Of a DNA stretch of 64,000 nt, positions 42,708-50,833 are shown piece after piece (position 1 is the stretch's first letter; each line of letters opens with the position of its first letter). The notes beneath the pieces were generated by a model, which saw only the letters and a program-made list of their open reading frames with translations, ran no database searches and was not told the origin of the DNA. The DNA comes from Rhizobium leguminosarum bv. trifolii WSM2297 (GTDB lineage Bacteria > Pseudomonadota > Alphaproteobacteria > Rhizobiales > Rhizobiaceae), in assembly GCF_000271845.1 (NCBI RefSeq), contig NZ_JH719395.1:755080-819079 (forward strand), written 5' to 3'. The position numbers were made by a program, and so were the translations under genes.

Positions 42708-43535
42708 TCAGGCAGTGGCGCCATTCGCCCAGTCACATCGGAACACCATCACCGGCTTCGAAAAGCCCTTGAGCCGTCGGCGCGAGGCGTGACCGAAGAG
42801 ATCGGCGGCGCCATGTTCCCGAAAAATGTTCTCCGAGACGAGGATCTGGTCGCTGGATGCGGCCGCACAGAGCCGTGCGGCGAGCTGTACGGTTGAGCCG
42901 AATAGGTCGTTGCTGTCCTCGACCGGCTCGCCGCAATCCAGCCCGATGCGGATATGGATCGGCTCGGTGTTTCCGCCGTTGTAACGCAGGAATTCCTGCT
43001 GGATTGCCATGGCGCATTCGACGGCCGCGGTGGTGGCGGAAAAAGCCGCCATGATGCCGTCGCCGGTGTGCTTCACTTCGCGGCCTGAGGTTTGGCCGAG
43101 GCATCGGCGCACGATCGCGTCATGGGCCCGCACCATCTCAGTCCCGATGCGGTCGCCGAGCCGCGCTGTCATCTCGGTCGAGCCGACGATATCGGTGAAG
43201 AGAATGGCCCGGTGGCCGGGATCCACTTGCGCCGAGGATTGGCCAGGCGCCAGTTCAGGGTCATGAATTCGGCCGAGAAAAGCCTCGACCGCTGATAAGG
43301 CGACCTCGACGACCTCGTTGGCGACCAAGCCATGCGCCTCACGATGCACACATTGGGCGGTTTCCATATCGGGCGCATCCACGAGACAGAAGGCGGTTCC
43401 GCGCCGCTGGTCGAACCAATAGGTGAGGAACTTGACGCCGTAACGATCCTGAATGTCGAGATCCATGCGATGCGCCTGGGCAACGTCGGCTGCCGACGTT
43501 CCCTCGAGAAGGTGCCGGTCCATGAAGATTGGCAT
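42708..43535 (-). CDS. DUF4242 plus class III adenylate/guanylate cyclase fusion
   Basis: 275 residues. The N-terminal DUF4242 domain (about 1-85: PIFMDRHLLEGTSAADVAQAH, FLTYWFDQRRGTAFCLVDAPD) is joined to a class III cyclase domain (about 105-275). Metal-binding Asp residues are in ILFTDIVGSTE and HTGDGIMAAF; the base-recognition Lys is in REVKHTGDG. The transition-state motif reads GSTVQLAARL, so Gln replaces the usual Asn while Arg is kept, which questions full cyclase activity. GGAGG precedes the ATG at 43535, and the conserved domain begins there; the frame runs further upstream without homology. No effector is adjacent. Confidence 0.87.
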   Translation of the reverse strand: MPIFMDRHLLEGTSAADVAQAHRMDLDIQDRYGVKFLTYWFDQRRGTAFCLVDAPDMETAQCVHREAHGLVANEVVEVALSAVEAFLGRIHDPELAPGQSSAQVDPGHRAILFTDIVGSTEMTARLGDRIGTEMVRAHDAIVRRCLGQTSGREVKHTGDGIMAAFSATTAAVECAMAIQQEFLRYNGGNTEPIHIRIGLDCGEPVEDSNDLFGSTVQLAARLCAAASSDQILVSENIFREHGAADLFGHASRRRLKGFSKPVMVFRCDWANGATA

Positions 43536-43915
43536 GGCGCGTCCTCCGAGATCGCCGTTTGCAAGGCATAGTACGATCTGGATGCTTTTGCGTCCACCTT
43601 TGGTACAATCAATGAATGATTTATTGAGGTTGTTGCTTCGAGAAAAGTCGCGGCGTTGCTGCAATTCCTATAGAATACTAAGGAAATCCCGGTTTTTAAT
43701 GAGTAGGCTTGGCCGGAGAAGCCTGATATTTACCATAATCAGTCGTTTGATAACCAATCGTGGGGTTCTCGAAGCCGATCGGACGCTTCAAGCGTTGCAT
43801 GTTTTCAAGGCGCCTGCCTGGAGGCGCACGGAGATACGCCCGTTCCCGCCGCCATCGGCACGCAAATTGCATCTTTAACTCGTAAGCTCACCGAAATTGG
43901 AAAAGCTGTAGAAAA

Positions 43916-44173
43916 GTGAGACAGACGGCAAATTTTCGACCGGTCGGCTTGGCCTCAATGGGGCTCGGCCATTATGCCGTTATTAACTCTGTGTGGGACG
44001 CCGCGCGCACGCTGCTGCACGACTGGCCGGTCGATGACGGCGAAGATTATCTCGAAGCCGTGAAGTCATGCCTGGATGCAATTATCGGCGATCTCCCGCC
44101 GGAAGAGGTGCGCGCATCCTTCATCAGGGCTGCGCAGGAAGCCGGCATCGCCGTCATTGAAGCTGCGGACTGA
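43916..44173 (+). CDS. DUF982 protein, second copy
   Basis: 85 residues from the GTG at 43916 (or 71 from the ATG at 43958). The core NSVWDAARTLLHDWPVDDGEDYLEAVKSCLDAIIGDLPPEEVRASFIRAAQEAGIAV has the DUF982 layout. It is divergent in sequence from the copy at 42264, so it is not a recent duplication. The 380 bp before it (43536-43915) show no gene that I can support. No function is known. Confidence 0.82.
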   Translation: MRQTANFRPVGLASMGLGHYAVINSVWDAARTLLHDWPVDDGEDYLEAVKSCLDAIIGDLPPEEVRASFIRAAQEAGIAVIEAAD

Positions 44174-44271
44174 ACGCCCGCCCCGATCCATTTTTTGAAC
44201 GAGATCCTCCCAACTTGACTTTTCCAGCCAAACGTCTAAAATGGAACAAAACAGGAACATTGGAGATGGTC

Positions 44272-44442
44272 ATGACACATACGGAACAAGTGATCGCCAA
44301 CGCCCTAGCCCTTGTCGAAGCCTCCCGTGCGGCGCGCGAGCGCGATCAGCTGCGCCGCGCCGCCTGGCAGAGAAAGGTCGAACTCAGCCGGCCGCTGCCG
44401 CCCTTGCCGCGTCCGGTTCAATTGCCATTGGCGCTGAACTGA
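44272..44442 (+). CDS. Unrecognised 56-residue basic protein
   Basis: 56 residues: THTEQVIANALALVEASRAARERDQLRRAAWQRKVELSRPLPPLPRPVQLPLALN after Met. It is a single amphipathic, Arg-rich helix (about 5-40) with a Pro-rich tail. GGAG lies six bases before the ATG at 44272. Its stop overlaps the next start codon (TGATG at 44440-44444), so the pair is translationally coupled. No family recognised. Confidence 0.55.
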   Translation: MTHTEQVIANALALVEASRAARERDQLRRAAWQRKVELSRPLPPLPRPVQLPLALN

Positions 44443-44708
44443 TGCGACCGGCAAAGGTCCTGGAACCCGATCCGGTTTGGCCGGATCCGGCGTCGCCCGA
44501 TCCTGCTTGGCCCGATCCTGCTTGGCCCGATCGAGCTTGGGAAGTCGAAGCCGTGTTGGCCTGGCATGACGACAATGCCAAGGCGGCGATCCGCTCGCTG
44601 CTCGACGACTGCAAACATCTCCGCCGGCAACTGGCGCTGGCGGAGCGGGCGATGAGCCGCGGGATGACCCGCGGTTGGACGCCGCGATACCAGCGCGACG
44701 CCCTCTGA
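44442..44708 (+). CDS. Unrecognised protein with five tandem PDPAW-type repeats
   Basis: 88 residues. After RPAKVLE come five 5-residue units (PDPVW, PDPAS, PDPAW, PDPAW, PDRAW; residues 9-33) encoded by tandem 15-bp repeats, then a helical charged region (EVEAVLAWHDDNAKAAIRSLLDDCKHLRRQLALAERAMSRG). No family recognised. The ATG overlaps the stop of the preceding small gene, so translation is coupled. Repeat number could vary by whole-codon slippage without frameshift. Confidence 0.6.
   Translation: MRPAKVLEPDPVWPDPASPDPAWPDPAWPDRAWEVEAVLAWHDDNAKAAIRSLLDDCKHLRRQLALAERAMSRGMTRGWTPRYQRDAL
44466..44540 (+). repeat. Five in-frame 15-bp tandem repeats
   Basis: Units CCCGATCCGGTTTGG, CCGGATCCGGCGTCG, CCCGATCCTGCTTGG, CCCGATCCTGCTTGG and CCCGATCGAGCTTGG. 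Units three and four are identical, indicating recent duplication by slippage or unequal exchange. They encode the PDPAW array of the surrounding gene. Confidence 0.9.
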
Positions 44709-45011
44709 ACATCAGTCCTGCCCGCCGTTTCAGACACTCACGAAGGGCGCCGAACTCGTTGTCGGATCTGCGCCCAGCCACCGGCGACGCACAATTCAGA
44801 GCCTAGGATCGATCCGGGAAAGCCGGCTGCGATGATGAAAAACCGGCAGCATCAGGCGGCAGTCAAGTCGCTGCTGCGCAGCCTCTACGGCCGTGTCGGT
44901 CGAACCCAGTTCGTCCCTCATCGAATTTCTCTCTCATCAAACACCGGGTGACGCGCGCGTCGACCTCGGAAATTCGCGTAGTCGGGCGACGGCTCGGCGT
45001 CGGCTTGGCGC

Positions 45012-46514
45012 TCACGCATCATGCTCGAAACCGACATTTGCCAGATAGGCTTCCAGCGCCCAGGTATCGGCCGCTGAAACGATGGCGCCGACATAACCGT
45101 CCGGACGCACCAGCACCCAGTCGCCTGGGGCCAGGCCATAGGCCTCGCGGAAATGCCCGCCTTGATCCATCAGGTCGGCACGTTGGCAAATCCTGCGGAT
45201 ATGCAGCCCTGGGCGCAGCGGTATCGTGAGTTGCTCGACCTCATAACCGAGCAGCGTCCAGTGCGTGCCCCTGAACAGTTCGAACAAACGTCTCGGCTGG
45301 CCGGCCGCACCTGTGAGCGGTGCATCCGGTGCACGGTCGCCTGCCAGCAGGCCGGCGCGACGCTCCGGCTTTTCCAGCGCGAGGGAAGACTCGGGATAGC
45401 CGATATCGAGTTGATGGACCTCGCGCCCGCGCCGCATCTCGCCGCGCTTCAGAGCATCGAGAAGACCGGTGGCAAGACCAAGCATCGCCGCGGCGATCGG
45501 GCGGCGCTCTTCCTCGTAGCTGTCGAGCAGCGCGTCCGGGGCGCCGCCGGCGACCGCCGCCAGTTTCCATCCGAGATTATAGGCATCCTGCACGCTGGTA
45601 TTCAGACCCTGGCCGCCGGTCGGCGGATGCGTATGGGCGGCGTCGCCGGCCAGGAACACGTGGCCCTGCCGGTAGCGATCGGCAAGCCGGGCATTCATGT
45701 TGAAGGCCGATGCCCAGGAAACCGACTGGATGGTGATGTCAGCCCGGCCGGTGCGCTCCTTCACCAGAGCGGTCAAGCCTGCCTCGGAAAGATCGATATC
45801 GCCTACGAGCGCAACAGGTCCCTGGATCTGGAACATCTCGGTGCCGGCGAGCGGGCAAATCGAAATCTGGCGCTGCATGTCGCCTTCGCCGAAGCGATGC
45901 CACGCGTCGCGATCGAGGCCGGTCAGCATGACATCGGCGACGATGGCGCGCACGCCGAGCGTCTTGCCGGGAAAGCCGATATCGAGCGCGTGGCGCACGA
46001 AGCTGCGCCCACCATCGGCGCCGACGAGCCAGCGCACGCGGATGGTCTCTTCGCCGGATCGGCCCTTGAGCCGCGCCGTTACTCCCGCATCGTCCTGTTC
46101 GAAGCCGATGAGTTCACATCCGAATTCCGGGCGGTGCCCCAGCTCGAGCAGACGATCGCGCATCACGCCCTCCGTCAGGAACTGCGGCACCATCAGCGGC
46201 AGATGGTAAGGTTCGGCAGGCGTCGGCGCTTCATCCAGCACGAAGTCGGAGTCGCTGAAGCTCCCATCGTCGCGATACTCCCGCTGCCTGGGATAGGCGC
46301 CGCCAAGCGCGACGATCCGGTCGAGGATGCCGAGATCTTCGAAGACTTCCTGTGTGCGCGGCTGGATGCCCTTGCCGCGGGAGCCGCGGAACGGGTCGTT
46401 CATTTTCTCGATCAGGCGGAAATTGACGCCGCGCCGCGCCAGCTCGATTGCCAGCGTCAGCCCGGCCGCACCGGCGCCCGATATCAGCACGTCGATTGTA
46501 GAATTCGATGTCAT
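45012..46514 (-). CDS. FAD-dependent monooxygenase controlled by the divergent MarR gene
   Basis: 500-residue class A flavoprotein monooxygenase: FAD-binding SGAGAAGLTLAIELARRG, RGKGIQPRTQEVFEDLG, the DG motif LVGADGGRSFVRHAL (about 165-178) and GDAAHTHPPTGGQGLNTSVQDAYNLGWK (about 285-310), with a C-terminal thioredoxin-like domain. It resembles the enzyme at 38987 in the shared motifs and may degrade or detoxify an aromatic. ATG 46514 is chosen from the GGAG six bases upstream; ATGs at 46520 and 46526 are alternatives. Divergent from the MarR gene with 44 bases between start codons. The 303-bp gap beyond its stop (44709-45011) shows no gene that I can support. Confidence 0.93.
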   Translation of the reverse strand: MTSNSTIDVLISGAGAAGLTLAIELARRGVNFRLIEKMNDPFRGSRGKGIQPRTQEVFEDLGILDRIVALGGAYPRQREYRDDGSFSDSDFVLDEAPTPAEPYHLPLMVPQFLTEGVMRDRLLELGHRPEFGCELIGFEQDDAGVTARLKGRSGEETIRVRWLVGADGGRSFVRHALDIGFPGKTLGVRAIVADVMLTGLDRDAWHRFGEGDMQRQISICPLAGTEMFQIQGPVALVGDIDLSEAGLTALVKERTGRADITIQSVSWASAFNMNARLADRYRQGHVFLAGDAAHTHPPTGGQGLNTSVQDAYNLGWKLAAVAGGAPDALLDSYEEERRPIAAAMLGLATGLLDALKRGEMRRGREVHQLDIGYPESSLALEKPERRAGLLAGDRAPDAPLTGAAGQPRRLFELFRGTHWTLLGYEVEQLTIPLRPGLHIRRICQRADLMDQGGHFREAYGLAPGDWVLVRPDGYVGAIVSAADTWALEAYLANVGFEHDA

Positions 46515-46524
46515 ATTCATCTCC

Positions 46525-46544
46525 ATATGTGTATTATGCACACA
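46525..46544. promoter_or_regulatory. Probable MarR operator, copy 1 (between start codons)
   Basis: ATATGTGTATTATGCACACA lies in the 44-base gap between the divergent monooxygenase and marR start codons. Its 18-base core ATATGTGTATTATGCACA recurs in inverted orientation at 46579-46596. The TGTG...CACA ends form a dyad typical of MarR-family sites. It adjoins the Shine-Dalgarno sequences of both genes, so bound repressor would block both promoters or leaders. Confidence 0.65.
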
Positions 46545-46558
46545 ATAGGAGAATCGAT

Positions 46559-47074
46559 ATGACGGCGTCAACAAGAAATGTGCAAAATACACATATGTCG
46601 GAAAAACTGCGCGAACTGCATGGGGCTTTGATCGAGATCGTCAGCGTCATGAACCGTCCGCAGCGCGACGAGCAGATGGTGCGCGAGGCCGGCATTTCGC
46701 TCGACCGCGCGCTGTTTCCGCTATTGGTCACGGTGGAACGCCTCGGTCCGATCGGCGTGGTCGAACTCGCCGACCGCGCCGGGCGCGACTACACCACTGT
46801 CAGCCGTCAGGTTGCCAAGCTCGAAAGCCTCGGCCTGGTCGAGCGCCGCGGAGGTGCCGCCGATCGCCGCGTGCGCGAGGCGGTCATCAGCCCGAAGGGC
46901 AAGGCGATGACCGATCGCATCGACGTGGCGCGCGAAAGGATCGGCCGCGCCATCTTCGAGCGCTGGGACGAGCACGAATTCAATGAGCTGGTGCGGCTGA
47001 TGCGGAAGTTTGCAGAAGATATCAGTGGCGATCTCGGCGACAGCACGCCGGCCTCGCATGACGAGCGCGAATGA
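46559..47074 (+). CDS. MarR-family transcriptional regulator
   Basis: 171-residue winged-helix dimeric repressor. The helix-turn-helix reads IGVVELADRAGRDYTTVSRQVAKLESLGLVERRGG and the wing is ADRRVREAVISPKGKAM. GGAGAATCGAT precedes the ATG at 46559. A second in-frame ATG at 46595 (SEKLRELHG) overlaps the second operator copy but has no Shine-Dalgarno sequence, so the upstream start is preferred. It is divergent from an FAD monooxygenase, the classic MarR arrangement in which an aromatic ligand releases the repressor; the ligand is unknown. Confidence 0.92.
   Translation: MTASTRNVQNTHMSEKLRELHGALIEIVSVMNRPQRDEQMVREAGISLDRALFPLLVTVERLGPIGVVELADRAGRDYTTVSRQVAKLESLGLVERRGGAADRRVREAVISPKGKAMTDRIDVARERIGRAIFERWDEHEFNELVRLMRKFAEDISGDLGDSTPASHDERE
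46579..46596. promoter_or_regulatory. Probable MarR operator, copy 2 (inside marR 5' coding end)
   Basis: TGTGCAAAATACACATAT; its reverse complement ATATGTGTATTTTGCACA matches copy 1 at 17 of 18 bases. It lies at codons 7-12 of the marR frame as annotated, 54 bases from copy 1, opposite in orientation. Two sites about five helical turns apart would suit cooperative binding or looping. Confidence 0.65.
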
Positions 47075-47154
47075 TGCGCGCGTAGCCATTGCACCGGCGT
47101 GTCTCCAATGCTTTTCTAGCGCCTCTGCAATTCAACGCTCTCCGGTGATTCCCG

Positions 47155-47634
47155 ATGTTCGATATTCTGTGGCGCGGCCTGGCGATCGGCGCCGGCGCAA
47201 CCATCCTGATGGACCTCTGGGCGATATTGCTCACCAAGGTCTTCGGCCAGGCGGCGCCGAACTGGGCGCCGGTCGGCCGCTGGTTCTGGCACCTTCGCCG
47301 CGGCAAGGTCTTTCACGACAGCATCGCCGATGCCGAACCCTATGCCAATGAGCTGGCGCTCGGCTGGATCAGCCACTATGCCGTCGGCATTCTCTATGGG
47401 GTGATCTTCGCGCTCATCATGGGGCAGGGCTGGCTCGCCGCGCCGACATTCCTTCCCGCCTGGATCTTCGGCATTATCACCGTCGGGGCAGGGTGGTTCC
47501 TGCTGCAGCCAGGCCTCGGCATCGGCTGGGCCGCCTCAAAACATCCAAACCCCAACAAGGTCCGCTGCTTCAACCTGCTGGCGCATACGGTGTTTGCGCT
47601 GGGACTCTATGGTACGGCGCTGATCATTCGCTAG
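47155..47634 (+). CDS. DUF2938 membrane protein
   Basis: 159 residues matching the DUF2938 family of four-helix inner-membrane proteins: DILWRGLAIGAGATILMDLWAILLTKVFGQ, GRWFWHLRRGKVFHDSI, LALGWISHYAVGILYGVIFAL, FGIITVGAGWFLLQPGLGIGWAASKHP and LLAHTVFALGLYGTAL. Its function is unknown. It lies 80 bases after marR on the same strand, perhaps in the same transcript, and immediately before a palindromic repeat element. Confidence 0.9.
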   Translation: MFDILWRGLAIGAGATILMDLWAILLTKVFGQAAPNWAPVGRWFWHLRRGKVFHDSIADAEPYANELALGWISHYAVGILYGVIFALIMGQGWLAAPTFLPAWIFGIITVGAGWFLLQPGLGIGWAASKHPNPNKVRCFNLLAHTVFALGLYGTALIIR

Positions 47635-47639
47635 ACCAT

Positions 47640-47813
47640 AGAAGACCCCTCCCCAACCCCTCCCCACAAGGGGGAGGGGCTAAGATGCCGCACCGCTTTG
47701 CATAACCTCTGTCGTAGCAATCCTAGAACGATCACAGCCAGCACGGCTTCTCTTTTTTTGTCGCTGCCGGGGACCAGAGCTTAGTCCCTCTCCCTTGTGG
47801 GGAGGGGTCTTCT
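47640..47813. repeat. 174-bp element with 15-base terminal inverted repeats
   Basis: Ends AGAAGACCCCTCCCC (47640-47654) and GGGGAGGGGTCTTCT (47799-47813) are perfect inverted complements. Further inner complementarity exists (CCCCACAAGGGGGAGGGGC near the left end against TCCCTCTCCCTTGTGGGG near the right). It contains no coding frame. The structure resembles a miniature inverted-repeat element; it is unlike the RIME copies in sequence. It fills most of the gap between the convergent DUF2938 and ThuA genes. Confidence 0.75.
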
Positions 47814-47840
47814 CCACCTCTCTATCCCAACAACCCAATC

Positions 47841-48482
47841 TTACCGCGCCGCCCAATTGGCGCCGCGGCGGAAGATGGTCTTCATCTCCGGCACGTCGAA
47901 CTCCTTGGCCTGGTGGCCGAGTGAGGAATAGAAGACGCGGCCCTTGCCGTATTTGCGCTTCCAGACCACGGGCATGACGACGCCGTCGATCCAGTAGGCG
48001 TGCTCGCCGGTGAATTTCGTCGTCGCCAGCACCTCGTTCGAGGGGTCGACATGCATGTAATATTGCTCGGAAGTGTAGGGGAAATCGGCGATCCCCTCCA
48101 CCAGCGGATCGTCGGGCCGGGTGATGTTGACGGTATAGTCGATGATGTTGCCGGGGTGGGCCACCCACTGGCCGCCGATGATGAACTGGTAGTCGACGGA
48201 GTCGCGGAAGGCATCGCCGGCGCCGCCGTGATAGCCGGCAATGCCGACGCCGCTTTCGATCGCAGCCGCGAGGTTCTTGACCTCCTCCTTCTCGATCTTC
48301 GACATCGTCATGATCGGCACGACGAGGCTGAGATCATGGACGGAAGGGTCGGCGAGCGCCTCGGTGCCGTGTTCGAGATAGACCTTGAAGCCGTCCTCCT
48401 CGAGCATGGTCTTGATGATTTCGGCGCATTCCTGCGGCTCGTGGCCGCTCCAGCCGCCCCAGACGATCAGTGCTTCACGCAT
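47841..48482 (-). CDS. ThuA-domain protein (trehalose-utilisation type)
   Basis: 213-residue class I glutamine-amidotransferase-like (ThuA) fold protein: EALIVWGGWSGHEPQECAEI, GVGIAGYHGGAGDAFRDSVDYQFIIGGQWVAHPG, VLATTKFTGEHAYWIDGVVMPVVWKRKYGKGRVFYSSLGH. In Sinorhizobium meliloti thuA and thuB are needed for trehalose catabolism through 3-keto sugars. This gene is paired with a Gfo/Idh/MocA oxidoreductase 17 bases upstream, as thuA is with thuB, so a keto-disaccharide or polyol role is inferred. GGAGGAAAGACT precedes the ATG. Confidence 0.92.
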   Translation of the reverse strand: MREALIVWGGWSGHEPQECAEIIKTMLEEDGFKVYLEHGTEALADPSVHDLSLVVPIMTMSKIEKEEVKNLAAAIESGVGIAGYHGGAGDAFRDSVDYQFIIGGQWVAHPGNIIDYTVNITRPDDPLVEGIADFPYTSEQYYMHVDPSNEVLATTKFTGEHAYWIDGVVMPVVWKRKYGKGRVFYSSLGHQAKEFDVPEMKTIFRRGANWAAR

Positions 48483-48499
48483 AGTCTTTCCTCCTGAAA

Positions 48500-49600
48500 T
48501 TATTTCGCCAGCCGTCCGTCGACGATGGAATCGGACAAGGGGGCAGGGCGCTCCGTCGCCGTGGTAATATCAACCGTCCTGCCGGTCGCGGCCGCGGTGT
48601 GGAAGGCTTCCATGACTTCGAGCACATGCAGCGCCAAATCGCCGTTGGCGCGATGCGGCCGGTTGGAGCGGATCGCATGCGCCATGTCGGCGACGCCGAG
48701 CGAGCGGTAATTGCCGTCGGCATAGGGTGATGTCACCGGCTGGTCTTCGAATTCGCCGCCCTTCTTCAGGTATTCGACAGGGCCTCCGAATTTGTTCGGA
48801 TCGGGAACGATCAACGTGCCCTCGGTGCCGTAGACTTCGAGCGGCACATGTTTGTGACCGGCGACATCGAAGCTCATGACGATCTGCACGACGGCGCCAT
48901 TGGCAAAACTCATCATGCCGGCGACATGTGTCGGCACGTGCACGGGAATGCGCTCGCCGTTGCGCGGCTCGCTGGTCACAAGCCGTTCGGCCCGCGGCGT
49001 CGTCGCAAAGCCGGCGACTTGAGAAACCGGCCCGAGAAGATTGACGAGATCGGTGATGTAATAGGGACCCATGTCGAGCATCGGCCCGCCGCCGACCTCG
49101 TAAAAGAAGGCCGGGTTCGGATGCCAGCGCTCATGGCCCGGGCACATGAAGCTTGCCGAGCCGCCGACCGGCTGACCGATGACACCTTGGTCGATCAGCG
49201 CGCGCGCCGTCTGATGGCCGCCGCCGAGGAAGGTGTCGGGCGCCGCGCCGATACGAAGATTGCGGGCGCGGGCCGCCTCGGCCAATTTTTTCCCTTCCGC
49301 GAAATTAATCCCCAGCGGCTTTTCCGAATAGGTGTGTTTGCCGGCGTCGAGCGCCTGCATGGCGACCGCGACATGCGCCTTGGGAATGGTCAGATTGACG
49401 ATGATCTCGACCTTGGGATCGGCGAAAAGCTCCTCGATCGACTTGGCGGGGACGTTGAATTCCGCAGCCTTCGCCTCTGCCAGTTCGCGGTTGAGGTCGG
49501 CGACGCCGCGGATCTCGAGAATGGGGAAGGATGCCATTGCCTTGAGATAGGCGCCCGAAATATTGCCGCATCCAATGATGCCGATACCGACTTTATCCAT
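48500..49600 (-). CDS. Gfo/Idh/MocA-family oxidoreductase (ThuB-like position)
   Basis: 366-residue NAD(P)-dependent sugar dehydrogenase: Rossmann GIIGCGNISGAYLKA at the N-terminus, EKPLGINFAEGKKLAEAAR carrying the conserved EKP Lys (about 93), and MLDMGPYYITDLVNLLGP with the HxxD-type region near 185. Such enzymes oxidise a ring hydroxyl to a keto group. It is co-transcribed with thuA-like downstream and the ROK repressor upstream (33-base gap). GGAGGAATTC before the ATG at 49600 decides the start over an ATG four codons upstream. Confidence 0.93.
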   Translation of the reverse strand: MDKVGIGIIGCGNISGAYLKAMASFPILEIRGVADLNRELAEAKAAEFNVPAKSIEELFADPKVEIIVNLTIPKAHVAVAMQALDAGKHTYSEKPLGINFAEGKKLAEAARARNLRIGAAPDTFLGGGHQTARALIDQGVIGQPVGGSASFMCPGHERWHPNPAFFYEVGGGPMLDMGPYYITDLVNLLGPVSQVAGFATTPRAERLVTSEPRNGERIPVHVPTHVAGMMSFANGAVVQIVMSFDVAGHKHVPLEVYGTEGTLIVPDPNKFGGPVEYLKKGGEFEDQPVTSPYADGNYRSLGVADMAHAIRSNRPHRANGDLALHVLEVMEAFHTAAATGRTVDITTATERPAPLSDSIVDGRLAK

Positions 49601-49633
49601 GAATTCCTCCATTGATCTTGATCTGTGCGCCGC

Positions 49634-50833
49634 TCAGAGCGCCGGCCCTGTCGTGTTCCAGGGCGATTCGTAGAGTTCGTAGAGCGCCACCGCAGCCGCA
49701 CCCTGCGCCCAGAAATCATCACTCGAATCGTCAAAGACGAGTTCGCTCACCCCCTTCAGCGAGGGCGGAATTGCCAGCGCATAGGCATCGCGCAGGCTGT
49801 TCAGAAAGGGTTCGCCGAGCGCCAGGCTGGAGCCGACAAGGATGACCCGCGGCGGTGCAAACAGGGTGACGATGTTGGCAATCGTCAATCCCACCGCTTC
49901 GCCGGCGCGGATGGCCGCACTGATCAGCCGGTCGTCATCGGCCTTGATCAAAGCCTGGGCATGGGTCATTCCGCGCCCGAGGCGGATCGCTTCGGCAAAA
50001 CGCCCGTCGGTCTGCTGTTCGCCGAGAATGGCGCTTTCGCCGGCCTGGCTGAACAACCTAACCACGCCATTTGGCCCCATGCCGAGCACGAGGTCGCCGA
50101 GATTGTGGCTGAGCCCGCCGGCGCCGCGGAACAGGCTGTTGCCGTGCAAGACGCCGAGCCCCAGCGTTTGTTCCAGCGAAATCAGCACCATATCCTCGAG
50201 ATCGCGAGCCTTGCCGAACCAGTGATGGCCGAGGGTGATGGCGTGGGCGTCGCTTTCGACGATGGTCGGCGTTGCCAGCCGCGTCGACATTTCGGCGGCG
50301 AAATCGACATTGATGTCGCGGAAGATCGGGCTGCTTCTGATGTAGCCAGTGCGATGTTCGATGACGCCGGGAAAACCGAGGCAGATGCTGTCGACATCTT
50401 CGAGCGACAGCCCGGCATCGACGACGCAGCGCCTGACACCGTCTTCGACCAGATCGGCGATGACGCCGATCGGCTGGCGGTCGATGCGGATCGGCAAGGC
50501 GAGCTTCGACAGCACGTCGCCGCGGAAATTGGTGACGACGAACACCATCCTGTTGGCGGCGATCTTGGCGCCGACGACGCGGGCCGCATCGGGATTGAGT
50601 TCCAGAGCCACACGTGGCCGCCCACGCACCGCCTCGTTGCGGATGTCGCCTTCGTGACGCGGCAGGATCAGCCCGTCATCGAGCAGCGAGGCGGTGATCG
50701 CCGAAACGGTGGTGGTGGAGAGTTGGGTGCGCTCGCTGATCTCGATGCGCGAGATCGGACCATGGCGCCGGACGGTATCGAGCACGTTCAAGCGATTGAT
50801 CGCGCGCATTAATTCAGGATCTGCGGTCTTCAT
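49634..50833 (-). CDS. ROK-family transcriptional regulator
   Basis: 399 residues: an N-terminal winged helix (HGPISRIEISERTQLSTTTVSAITASLLDDGLI, about 20-55) and a C-terminal ROK sugar-kinase-like domain (about 90-395) with VVGAKIAANRMVFVVTNFRGD, CLGFPGVIEHRTGYI and GLGVLHGNSLFRGAGGLSHNLGDLVLG. The GLSHNLGD part stands where sugar-binding ROK proteins have GEIGH. The cysteine-rich zinc motif of NagC-type ROK proteins is not obvious. It probably represses the divergent sugar ABC transporter and the ThuA/Gfo genes, released by an imported sugar. Confidence 0.92.
   Translation of the reverse strand: MKTADPELMRAINRLNVLDTVRRHGPISRIEISERTQLSTTTVSAITASLLDDGLILPRHEGDIRNEAVRGRPRVALELNPDAARVVGAKIAANRMVFVVTNFRGDVLSKLALPIRIDRQPIGVIADLVEDGVRRCVVDAGLSLEDVDSICLGFPGVIEHRTGYIRSSPIFRDINVDFAAEMSTRLATPTIVESDAHAITLGHHWFGKARDLEDMVLISLEQTLGLGVLHGNSLFRGAGGLSHNLGDLVLGMGPNGVVRLFSQAGESAILGEQQTDGRFAEAIRLGRGMTHAQALIKADDDRLISAAIRAGEAVGLTIANIVTLFAPPRVILVGSSLALGEPFLNSLRDAYALAIPPSLKGVSELVFDDSSDDFWAQGAAAVALYELYESPWNTTGPAL

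Noticed and set aside
43536..43915. Possible plus-strand gene between the cyclase fusion and the second DUF982 gene
   Set aside because: The only open frame begins antisense to the cyclase gene and yields an Arg/Ser/Leu-rich sequence without features.
44832..44951. 39-residue frame starting with adjacent ATGs after the PDPAW gene
   Set aside because: No ribosome-binding site of note and no recognisable feature beyond basic residues.
45153..46562. Long plus-strand frame opposite the FAD monooxygenase
   Set aside because: No recognisable family; the opposite strand has intact FAD-binding motifs and a ribosome-binding site.
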